A stretch of 5,761 nucleotides of DNA from Clostridiales bacterium (GTDB lineage Bacteria > Bacillota > Clostridia > Lachnospirales > Anaerotignaceae): assembly GCA_021202325.1 (NCBI GenBank), contig JAJQDF010000226.1, positions 1 through 5,761 on the forward strand, read 5' to 3'. This document shows positions 1 to 5,474 of this stretch, piece after piece. The translations under genes were made by a program, and so were the position numbers. The first letter of the stretch is position 1, and the number at the start of each line of letters is the position of its first letter. The notes under the pieces were generated by a model that was given only the letters and a program-made list of their open reading frames with translations, had not been told where the DNA came from and did not search any database.

Positions 1-246
1 TAAGTCTATCTGCCTTTTTATGCCGTGCACATACAGCTCATCATAGGGATTCGGCGCCAAAAGTACAGTAGTTTCAATGTCCGTGCATTCGTCATATCCT
101 TCGAACTCGCCTCCGCCCTCATGGGTAAGTATTATTTCCTTATATATCTGCATATCAATGTCGGAAAGCCATTTCACCTTTTCCTCTCTGCTGTAGGCAT
201 TGGGCTTAAGCCTATCGGCGGCCTCAATTGCTTGAGCTATAAACAA
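1..246 (-). CDS. Conserved phage protein of unknown function, C-terminus beyond window
   Basis: This is a partial gene; 82 codons are visible and the frame is still open at the window edge. The start I prefer is TTG at 244-246. It is preceded by AAGAGGTGA (252-260), close to the perfect anti-16S complement, with 8 bases between AGG and TTG. An in-frame GTG at 253-255 is the alternative, but it would sit inside that binding site. The protein begins MFIAQAIEAADRLKPN and continues with a charged helix, KVKWLSDIDMQIYKEII (residues 23-39), then THEGG, an acidic stretch FEGYDE (48-53) and LLAPNPYDELYV (62-73). From memory, this layout (RLKPN, then W-L-D-I, then P-YD-Y) recurs in a small conserved protein after the capsid gene in clostridial prophages. 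Its function is not known to me. Position suggests a head-completion or connector role, which is inference. It starts 14 bases after the stop of the preceding gene. Confidence 0.82.
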   Translation of the reverse strand, partial: MFIAQAIEAADRLKPNAYSREEKVKWLSDIDMQIYKEIILTHEGGGEFEGYDECTDIETTVLLAPNPYDELYVHGIKRQIDL

Positions 247-251
247 ATCTG

Positions 252-260
252 TCACCTCTT
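252..260 (-). promoter_or_regulatory. Ribosome binding site deciding a TTG start
   Basis: On the minus strand this reads AAGAGGTGA, a near match to AAGGAGGTGA. Its AGG lies 8 bases upstream of TTG (244-246), the usual spacing. The competing GTG (253-255) overlaps the site and has only a weak purine stretch upstream, so TTG is the better start. Confidence 0.6.
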
Positions 261-488
261 TCAGTTTTCCGATGAAAGACCGCTTTCATATTCTTCGGCT
301 TCATTCTTTGCTTTTTCGGCATTTTTAAGCACCTCAGCCACAGGCTTGGGCACTTCCACCGTCACACCCTTCGGCACCTGGAATGTCTTTCCGTTTACTC
401 CCACAAACTGAAAGTTCTGTTCCGTCTTGGGTGCCTTGGGGAGCTTTACCTCCACCATTTCGTTCCATACGCTAGTTTTTTCTGCCAT
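261..488 (-). CDS. Small conserved phage protein of unknown function, 75 aa
   Basis: This is a complete 75-residue gene. Its ATG (486-488) follows a strong AAGGAGG (497-503) with an 8-base spacer, and it ends in TGA (261-263). Residues 12-48 are alternating hydrophobic and charged, with the run VEVKLPKAP, then FQFVGVNGKTFQVPKGVTVEVP, suggesting a small beta-rich domain. Residues 49-68 (PVAEVLKNAEKAKNEAEEYE) look like one amphipathic charged helix. There is no signal peptide or membrane segment. From memory, small proteins of this layout (LPKAP, F-V-VNG, VP-GV-V-VP-PVAEVL) follow the major capsid gene in clostridial prophages, usually annotated hypothetical. The place directly after the capsid gene would fit a minor virion or head-completion protein, which is inference. 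It is the first gene after the hairpin-rich gap and precedes the partial gene at 1-246 by 14 bases. Confidence 0.85.
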   Translation of the reverse strand: MAEKTSVWNEMVEVKLPKAPKTEQNFQFVGVNGKTFQVPKGVTVEVPKPVAEVLKNAEKAKNEAEEYESGLSSEN

Positions 489-597
489 AATTATTGCCTC
501 CTTCTTTTATTGTATTTATAATCATTTAATCCTAAGCTGCTCTTCTCCGTCGCCATCACCCAAACAAATTCAACTTAGTCGCTTCGCCGCACAGTGA

Positions 598-626
598 ACG
601 GTGGAGGAATTCACTTCCGACACCGT
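598..626. repeat. Interrupted hairpin with tandem GA internal loop
   Basis: ACGGTG (598-603) pairs with CACCGT (621-626) and GGAA (606-609) pairs with TTCC (615-618), leaving a 5-base loop. The GA/GA internal loop (604-605 against 619-620) would form sheared tandem G-A pairs only in plus-strand RNA. In minus-strand RNA it is TC/TC. A competing pairing, AGTGAA (593-598) with TTCACT (610-615), is mutually exclusive with this one. Confidence 0.55.
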
Positions 627-649
627 CTATACTTAAAAGACAACCACTG

Positions 650-684
650 CGAATTGAAAAGTTTCAAGGGAACTTTTCAATTCG
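650..684. repeat. Perfect 14-bp inverted repeat hairpin
   Basis: CGAATTGAAAAGTT (650-663) and AACTTTTCAATTCG (671-684) are exact reverse complements around a 7-base loop. The stem is AT-rich and no U-run follows on the minus strand, so it is not a standard terminator. It could protect the 3' end of an upstream mRNA or be part of a palindromic intergenic repeat. Confidence 0.85.
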
Positions 685-694
685 TTTCCATTAC

Positions 695-722
695 ACGATG
701 AAATTCATAGGAATTTCATCGT
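695..722. repeat. Perfect 12-bp inverted repeat hairpin
   Basis: ACGATGAAATTC (695-706) and GAATTTCATCGT (711-722) are exact reverse complements around a 4-base loop (707-710). It directly abuts the GC-rich hairpin at the capsid stop codon, sharing base 722. Confidence 0.85.
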
Positions 723-738
723 AGGCGCGCTGCGCCTA
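722..738. repeat. GC-rich 7-bp hairpin containing the capsid stop codon
   Basis: TAGGCGC (722-728) and GCGCCTA (732-738) pair perfectly around a 3-base loop. The capsid stop TAG (736-738, minus strand) forms the 5' side of the stem, so a terminating ribosome would cover this structure. It is the first in a row of hairpins behind the capsid gene. Confidence 0.8.
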
Positions 739-1788
739 ATTTGTGCTGTCGCTTCCCGAATACGATGAGCAGCTCTCAACCCTCACCATTCTGTCCTCAT
801 AGAGTATCTTGAATGCTGTCGAGAATTTGTAGCCCAGTGTGGAGAACTGGTTGAGAGGTCCTCCGGCTTCGGACTTATCCTTTATTATCATTTCCATACC
901 GCCGCCGTCGGGATCTATCTCGCCGTAGGCATCCTTTCCGAAGAAAAGCGAAAGATATACGGCCTTGGATGAGCCGTCGCCCGCAACCTCCACAATTTTA
1001 GCCTCTGTGGTCTCTATGAATCTCACTCCATGGAGCTCGCCTATCTCGCCGTTATATATTTCTTCGGGCGAAGCGTATTTATGAGCCTCTATCCACTCGT
1101 CGCTCTGTCTCAGGTCGTAGGCCACCGAAGGATGAATTATGGCCATGTATTTGCCGTCAATTTTGGGTGCCTTCATCTTTTTGAGATATGTAACCGCCTT
1201 GTTTATAACTGCCGGTGTAAGCTTTGCGCTCTCGTCAAGATCGTCTCTGGATGTTACCTCGGTCGCTGTACCGTCAGATGAAATCTTGTCGGCATATATT
1301 ACGTTTGTTCCGGAAATAAGCACGTTTCTGGCTATCTTGTCCATAGTGCTTCCGGCGGACGCTCCAAGCTCTTCCGCCGCTCCGAGTATTACATCATCCA
1401 CCGCATGAAGCTCAAGCTGATCCGATACGGTTACATATGTTCCGTACTGAGCCACAGGTACGTTTATTGAGGACTGCCCCAGCTTCTGCCCTGTGGGAAT
1501 AACTCCCTCGGTAAGCGCCGCCGCATCCTCTAAAGTGTTCCATTTTCTCCATTCCACGGTTTTTCCTCTGTGGGCAGGAAGGGGCTGTTTTTTGCCGAAC
1601 TGGGTATGCACAAGCTCCGCTCTGGCGTTTTCAAGAAGCTCTGTGTCGTAGTAGGTTTTCATTGTAGGTGTCAGTGTGTTTGCCCCTTCAAAGGCCACCT
1701 GTGTCGAGTCATAGGTATTCACATAGTTTCCTGTGGCATTCACAAGGGTTCCTGCCTCCGCAAAGTGCTGTAAATTAAGTTTTAACAT
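736..1788 (-). CDS. Major capsid protein, N4-gp56 family
   Basis: This 350-residue protein forms the icosahedral phage head shell. It opens with MLKLNLQHFAEAGT, the NLQ-F-AE signature common at the start of Firmicutes phage coat proteins. Residues 45-80 contain the YDTELLENARAELVHTQFG helix and the GKTVEWRKW strand, and 86-125 the EDAAALTEGVIP and VPVAQYGTYVTVSDQ segments. Later come a HPSVAYDLR segment (219-227), LHGVRFIET (252-260), FFGKDAYG (282-289) and a C-terminal FKILYEDRMVRVESCSSYS (326-344). These features and their order are those of the N4-gp56 group, which has an HK97-type fold; its length is normal to slightly short. ATG (1786-1788) has AAAGGAG upstream with an 8-base spacer. There is no separate prohead protease nearby. 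The stop codon sits inside a hairpin, and a hairpin-rich gap follows. Family assignment is by pattern recognition, not search. Confidence 0.93.
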   Translation of the reverse strand: MLKLNLQHFAEAGTLVNATGNYVNTYDSTQVAFEGANTLTPTMKTYYDTELLENARAELVHTQFGKKQPLPAHRGKTVEWRKWNTLEDAAALTEGVIPTGQKLGQSSINVPVAQYGTYVTVSDQLELHAVDDVILGAAEELGASAGSTMDKIARNVLISGTNVIYADKISSDGTATEVTSRDDLDESAKLTPAVINKAVTYLKKMKAPKIDGKYMAIIHPSVAYDLRQSDEWIEAHKYASPEEIYNGEIGELHGVRFIETTEAKIVEVAGDGSSKAVYLSLFFGKDAYGEIDPDGGGMEMIIKDKSEAGGPLNQFSTLGYKFSTAFKILYEDRMVRVESCSSYSGSDSTN

Positions 1789-1806
1789 TCTATCCTCTCC
1801 TTTCTG

Positions 1807-2217
1807 TTAAAAACGCACGGTTTCGCCGCGTTTTACTCTGTCTCTTATGCTTTTTCTCTCTTCCTTTGTAAGTCTTCTCGGATCAAACTCGGCCATCGCC
1901 GTTGCCTGATGGTTTGAGCCGTTTTCACCCGGTCTTTTTGCTCCGGACTGTATTGCGCCGGAAATTCTTCTTTCCGCCTGTCTTACGGCCTTTTCAATCA
2001 AAAGGCTGTTTACCTCGTCCCTATGTATAAGCTCATAGGCCGATATAACCGGAACGCCCGAAGCAACAAGCCTTCTGAACATGGGATTTTCAAATTCCCT
2101 GTCCAGGTCGAAGCCCGAATAAACAGCCGCAGCCTTTTCGGCCTCCTCTATAATTTCCATCAGTCTCCTTCTTGCCGATTCGTCCTTTATTTCTGTTTTT
2201 TCTCTTAAATATGCCAT
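1807..2217 (-). CDS. Probable head scaffolding protein, 136 aa
   Basis: This small, strongly charged, helical protein lies between portal and major capsid genes, the usual place of a scaffolding protein. Residues 12-33 (start of a long Arg/Glu-rich helix, RRRLMEIIEEAEKAA) and 67-90 look helical. A flexible RPGENGSN segment (95-102) follows, then a basic tail, FDPRRLTKEERKSIRDRVKR plus GETVRF (111-136). A basic C-terminal helical element is the coat-binding part of P22-type scaffolds; the likeness here is only general. From memory, phage proteins ending in the D-L-TKEER-RV-RGE-RF pattern are usually annotated hypothetical. The ATG at 2215-2217 is chosen over the ATG at 2221-2223. AGGAGG (2225-2230) lies 7 bases before the former but only 1 before the latter, which would give 138 residues. 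It follows the portal stop by 13 bases and precedes the capsid gene by 18. Function is inferred from position and composition. Confidence 0.8.
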   Translation of the reverse strand: MAYLREKTEIKDESARRRLMEIIEEAEKAAAVYSGFDLDREFENPMFRRLVASGVPVISAYELIHRDEVNSLLIEKAVRQAERRISGAIQSGAKRPGENGSNHQATAMAEFDPRRLTKEERKSIRDRVKRGETVRF

Positions 2218-2224
2218 TAACATT

Positions 2225-2232
2225 CCTCCTTT
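2225..2232 (-). promoter_or_regulatory. Ribosome binding site overlapping the portal stop codon
   Basis: The minus strand reads AAAGGAGG, with its first two bases inside the portal stop TAA (2231-2233). Spacing to ATG at 2215-2217 is 7 bases; to ATG at 2221-2223 it is 1 base. The site therefore selects the inner start, and the overlap suggests coupling to portal translation. Confidence 0.7.
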
Positions 2233-4075
2233 ATCTTGGCATTGCCGCCTGCGAAGCCCTTTCTCTGGCCTTCACGGTCACGGCCGATTCTCCCAAAGAG
2301 ATTTCTTTTGCCTCTCCGCCGGGTACCTTTGCTGTACCGTTTTGTTCTGCTTTCATCAGCCTTTCATATGTGCTCTGGTCGTACTGTCTGGCCAGCACCA
2401 GCGCTAATTCCCTATAGTTCTGCATTTTGCTTGAAAGCCCTGCGTTCTCTCTGATTTGGCGCAGTATTCTTTCCCTGCCGTCAAAATCCATTGTGTCAAG
2501 CAGCATTGCGGCCTGCTCGGCAAGCTCCGGATTAAAGCAGCCGTTTTTGTACAGCTCCAGTGCCAGCTCGTTCTGCTGAACCTTGGAATATACATTTTTC
2601 CTCTGAGCCGAAACCTTTATATCAAACACCGGCGATGAAACAATTCCGCTTTTGTCATAGACCGGCCTGATAAGAGTGTTGTCGTAAGCCACAAACCTGT
2701 CCTCTCCCATGGGGCCGGTTATTCTGAATTGCCTCGGCAGGTCATAAAACTGCCTTATCAGCTCTATCACCTGGCCTATAACTCGGCTGTAGGCTCTGTA
2801 TGCCGAAAGTGTGCTTGCCCTGGATGTTTTTCCGGCGGCCTCCTGAAGCGCTGCTATTGCCGATGCCGCAGTCACTCCCGAAGGCGTAGTTCCCGTGGCC
2901 GCCTCGTTGTTGCCCGATGTTTCTCTGAGCTCGGCAATCTTTGAGTTCAGCACCGACATATATATTTCTCCGAGATTCGGCACGGTTATTGCCCTTATGC
3001 TGTCTGCTCCCAAATTTCCGTTTACGTGCACCAGCGGCTTTGTCCAGTCGGCAAACTCCTTTTCGTTTATACTGCCGTCGCCCCTTATGAAAAATCTTGG
3101 CGAGGCGGCCATAACGGCGTTTTTGACAATTGCCTGATTGAGCCTGTCTATCTGCTCCTGGGTATTCTTGCAAACATCGATATATCCAAAGCCGCAGGGT
3201 GTTCCCTCCGCCGGGAAAAGCCTGTCAAACACAAAGGGATATTTTCCGTGATCGTACCAGCCCCTTTCCGCCCTGCTTTCGCCGTAGAGAACATTTCCGT
3301 TTTCATCAATTCCGGCCTCCGGCCTTTCGGTGTCGTTTTCTGTAGCATACAGCACCGTTGTGTTTACATATTTGCAGTAGTGGAGCACTGTCCTGCCGTT
3401 TACGGTTTTTCTGTAGTACCAGTCCACAACAAGGCTTTTGCCGCTGGTGTCCACATTGTCGTCATATATGTATTTGGCTGTTGTAAATCCGTTGGAGGCA
3501 AGCCTTCCCTTAAGCTCGGGATAAAGCCCCTCCAATGTTTCGTTATCAATAAGCTCCGTGCAGAAAACATTTCGGCTTTTTTGCAAATTGGTCACACCGG
3601 GCTCCCAGAAAAGGTTCAGCATATCCACCTTCTTTATGGATATGTCGCCAAGGCCATTGAGCTTTGACGGATCCCAAAACACACCGTACACTCCGGTTCC
3701 GGTTTTCAGCTTTTGCCACAGCACATCGGAATAGGTTTCCTCGAAATCGTTCTGTTCCAGAACCGCCGGGATAATTGAGGACAGCCTTGCCGCTTCCTCC
3801 CTGTCGCTTTCTTCCCTCGGCAGAACGTTGGGCTCCGGATAGGCCTCTATTCCGTCGGCGTGCTTATTTATAATGACATTAAAAAGCCATGCCGAAGCCG
3901 GTCTCATGTCGTAATCGTTTCCTCCCTTTATGTACCGCCAGTGCCTAAGCTTCCACCATTGCTCGTTTTCTATTATCTTTTGTTCAAGGGCAGTCTTCCC
4001 GGCCTTATACTTTCTCAATATTGTATTGGCCTCTTTCAGCTCGTTTTCGCCGACGGCATTTTTCAGACTGTTCAT
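2231..4075 (-). CDS. Phage portal protein, P22-like type
   Basis: The portal forms the dodecameric ring at one head vertex, through which DNA enters and to which the terminase and tail attach. The 614-residue protein begins with a charged helix (10-35) and NEQWWKLRHWRYIKG (37-51), a typical portal entry segment. DMLNLFWEPG (151-160) belongs to the wing region. YPFVFDRLFP (279-288) and FGYIDVCKNTQEQIDRLNQAIVKNA (296-320) lead into the core, with ASPRFFIRGDG at 324-334. The segment GTTPSGVTAASAIAALQEAAGKTSR (395-419) and the following helix to RQFYDLPR (441-448) are typical of clostridial portals of the P22 type. The C-terminal third is mostly helical. Its length fits that group. ATG (4073-4075) overlaps the terminase TGA (4072-4074), with GGAGG 6 bases upstream, implying translational coupling. 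A finer family assignment would need profile comparison. Confidence 0.92.
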   Translation of the reverse strand: MNSLKNAVGENELKEANTILRKYKAGKTALEQKIIENEQWWKLRHWRYIKGGNDYDMRPASAWLFNVIINKHADGIEAYPEPNVLPREESDREEAARLSSIIPAVLEQNDFEETYSDVLWQKLKTGTGVYGVFWDPSKLNGLGDISIKKVDMLNLFWEPGVTNLQKSRNVFCTELIDNETLEGLYPELKGRLASNGFTTAKYIYDDNVDTSGKSLVVDWYYRKTVNGRTVLHYCKYVNTTVLYATENDTERPEAGIDENGNVLYGESRAERGWYDHGKYPFVFDRLFPAEGTPCGFGYIDVCKNTQEQIDRLNQAIVKNAVMAASPRFFIRGDGSINEKEFADWTKPLVHVNGNLGADSIRAITVPNLGEIYMSVLNSKIAELRETSGNNEAATGTTPSGVTAASAIAALQEAAGKTSRASTLSAYRAYSRVIGQVIELIRQFYDLPRQFRITGPMGEDRFVAYDNTLIRPVYDKSGIVSSPVFDIKVSAQRKNVYSKVQQNELALELYKNGCFNPELAEQAAMLLDTMDFDGRERILRQIRENAGLSSKMQNYRELALVLARQYDQSTYERLMKAEQNGTAKVPGGEAKEISLGESAVTVKARERASQAAMPR

Positions 4076-5445
4076 GTTTCTCCTCCTTTCATCATGTTAA
4101 GCGGATCGGATAATATAGCTTTTTCCTCCTTTATTATTGGTCTTATAGGTCTGTCCATACAGAAATATCTCCATTCATCGGCGGCATGGTCCTCCCCTGC
4201 GGTATCCAAATCCTCAGGATTCGTTCCGCTGAATGTCAGCAAAGGTATTGTCCTTATGAACGCCCTGCAGTTGTCGAACACATACATCCTCGGATAGCCC
4301 TCGCTGTCAAACTGCAGTCTGTAGTGGCACTGCATCCAGCCGGCTATCCGCTTATTGTCTCCCGGCGTGAAATATATTCCGTACCTTGCGGCGGTATCCG
4401 CCACCGACTCGCCTCTGCTGGCATCCCATATTGAAGGATCGGCCACCCCTTGAATGTTTCTTCCTTTCAGCCACGGGTGCTCCCTCTCTATTCGGCTTAT
4501 CTCCTCAAACTGTTTTTCCGGTGTCCATCTCACGCCCTCGTTGGGTGTTTCGGTACAGCCGTACAGTTCAAGTATTCTGTAAATTATGCCGTCAAAGTCC
4601 ACAGCCCACCATGCACATGAAAAGGGCTTATTGTAGCCGAAGTCATAGCTTCTGTATACGTTCCAGCCCCTTGCCTCGCCTCGGCTTATGTCAATGGGCT
4701 TTATGACATGGGTAAAGCGCCTCTCCCTCTGGGCTTCTTCGCCTCCAACAACAAAGTCCTCGAAAAACTGCCCGTCAAAAATATCCCACTTGCCGTACAG
4801 CCATGCTTCCTTAAGCTTCGGCGGAAGGGCTTCCAGCTGTTTTATATAGTCGGGCTGAGATTTCATAAGGGCGCTGTTGTCGGTAACAAGGGACTGTATA
4901 AAGCTGTAGTCCTCGGGGTTCTCTCCATCCTTGAACTTTCTGTCTATGAATATTCTCTTTATATAGCCGTGTCCCTTTCCTCCGGGGTTGCAGGTGTAAT
5001 AGACACGCTTCGGAAAGGGATTGACGCCTCTCACGCAGGCGGTTATGCTTTTCATCTGATACTCCGAAAGCTGCGTTGCCTCGTCAATAAATATGACATC
5101 GTATTCCACGCCCTGGAGCCTGTCCAAATCTCCGTCCTTATCGCAGTACATAAAGCTTATGGAACTGCCGTTCACAAACCTAAGCATTTTGTCCCTGTCG
5201 TTATATACGGCCGCCCCGGCAAGCTGTCTTCTTAGAATGTTTATATGGTTGTTCATAAGCTCGGGATAGCTTCTTCTGACTATAAGTATCCTTATTCCCG
5301 CATACCGGCAGGCCAGAAGAATCGCCTTTGTCCGCACTGCCCAGCTCTTTCCGCCGCCTCTTGCACCGCCGAAGGCTATATGCTTGTGGCGGTCCCTCAA
5401 AAATTCCTTTTGCTTTTCATTGGGTTCCTCTAAGACTATTTCCAT
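4072..5445 (-). CDS. terL: Phage terminase large subunit (packaging ATPase-nuclease)
   Basis: The 457-residue motor protein translocates phage DNA into the empty head and cuts it to unit length. The N-terminal ATPase has Walker A GGARGGGKS (about 26-34), an adenine-side RRSYPEL element (about 57-63), Walker B VIFIDEA (about 117-123) with catalytic Glu, and the coupling motif TCNPGG (about 151-156). The C-terminal RNase H-like nuclease shows the first Asp in YRSYDFGYNKPF (near 268), a second acidic site in GVADPSIWD (near 335) and a third in GEDHAADEWRY (near 418-422). All key residues are present, so it should be active. Length is normal. ATG (5443-5445) follows AAGGAGG with a tight 4-base spacer. 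It lies 29 bases after the putative small subunit and overlaps the portal gene by 4 bases. The packaging strategy (cos or pac) cannot be read from this sequence. Confidence 0.95.
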   Translation of the reverse strand: MEIVLEEPNEKQKEFLRDRHKHIAFGGARGGGKSWAVRTKAILLACRYAGIRILIVRRSYPELMNNHINILRRQLAGAAVYNDRDKMLRFVNGSSISFMYCDKDGDLDRLQGVEYDVIFIDEATQLSEYQMKSITACVRGVNPFPKRVYYTCNPGGKGHGYIKRIFIDRKFKDGENPEDYSFIQSLVTDNSALMKSQPDYIKQLEALPPKLKEAWLYGKWDIFDGQFFEDFVVGGEEAQRERRFTHVIKPIDISRGEARGWNVYRSYDFGYNKPFSCAWWAVDFDGIIYRILELYGCTETPNEGVRWTPEKQFEEISRIEREHPWLKGRNIQGVADPSIWDASRGESVADTAARYGIYFTPGDNKRIAGWMQCHYRLQFDSEGYPRMYVFDNCRAFIRTIPLLTFSGTNPEDLDTAGEDHAADEWRYFCMDRPIRPIIKEEKAILSDPLNMMKGGET

Positions 5446-5474
5446 CTTTCCTCCTTTTCGTAAGCTTATCCTTT

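Larger units (their letters stand above)
489..735. other. Non-coding gap with clustered hairpins
   Basis: I see no credible gene in this gap on either strand. The half next to the capsid gene (575-739) is packed with inverted repeats, listed separately. The other half (489-574) is plain, becomes AT-rich towards the next gene and ends with that gene's ribosome binding site. A TATAAA/TACAAT-like minus-strand stretch lies around 507-519, but no convincing -35 box stands at the right distance, so I do not call a promoter. No hairpin is followed by a U-run on the minus strand, so there is no classical Rho-independent terminator, and the transcript may continue into the downstream small genes. Confidence 0.8.
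575..739. mobile_element. Candidate MITE-like or palindromic intergenic repeat element, 165 bp
   Basis: The two ends are imperfect inverted repeats. The plus strand from 575 reads TTAGTCGCTTCGC (575-587), and the minus strand from 739 reads TTAGGCGCAGCGC (739-727), with 10 of 13 positions matching. Between them lie at least four hairpins and repeated GAATT/AATTC words, and no ORF. CAAATT occurs just outside or across both ends in inverted orientation (plus 565-570 and minus 743-738). Because AATT is a palindrome, a target-site duplication cannot be separated from an extended end. The MCP stop codon falls inside the element. This architecture fits a small non-autonomous or REP-like intergenic repeat, but one copy cannot prove mobility. 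The alternative is a native structured 3' untranslated region. Confidence 0.35.

Noticed and set aside
25..411. 128-codon plus-strand frame across the two small post-capsid genes
   Set aside because: It is antisense to two genes that have good ribosome binding sites and conserved-looking products.
491..556. 21-codon minus-strand ORF that could be a leader peptide before the 75-residue protein
   Set aside because: It has no good ribosome binding site, and its Arg-Arg end is simply the AGAAGGAGG of the downstream gene's binding site read as codons.
489..735. CRISPR array
   Set aside because: The inverted repeats differ in sequence and are not direct repeats with regular spacers.
650..738. Rho-independent terminator behind the capsid gene
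   Set aside because: The hairpins are strong but none is followed by a U-run on the minus strand, and the operon continues downstream.
2742..3173. 143-codon minus-strand frame inside the portal gene
   Set aside because: It is an out-of-frame reading of the portal codons with a very basic, low-complexity product, and the portal frame is unbroken through this region.
3026..3667. 213-codon open frame on the plus strand, antisense to the portal gene
   Set aside because: It lies wholly inside the clear portal gene, and its product is Cys/His-rich with no recognisable domain, as expected from an antisense shadow.
4708..5235. 175-codon open frame on the plus strand, antisense to the terminase gene
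   Set aside because: It lies inside the terminase ATPase region, resembles no family, and is explained by codon usage on the other strand.
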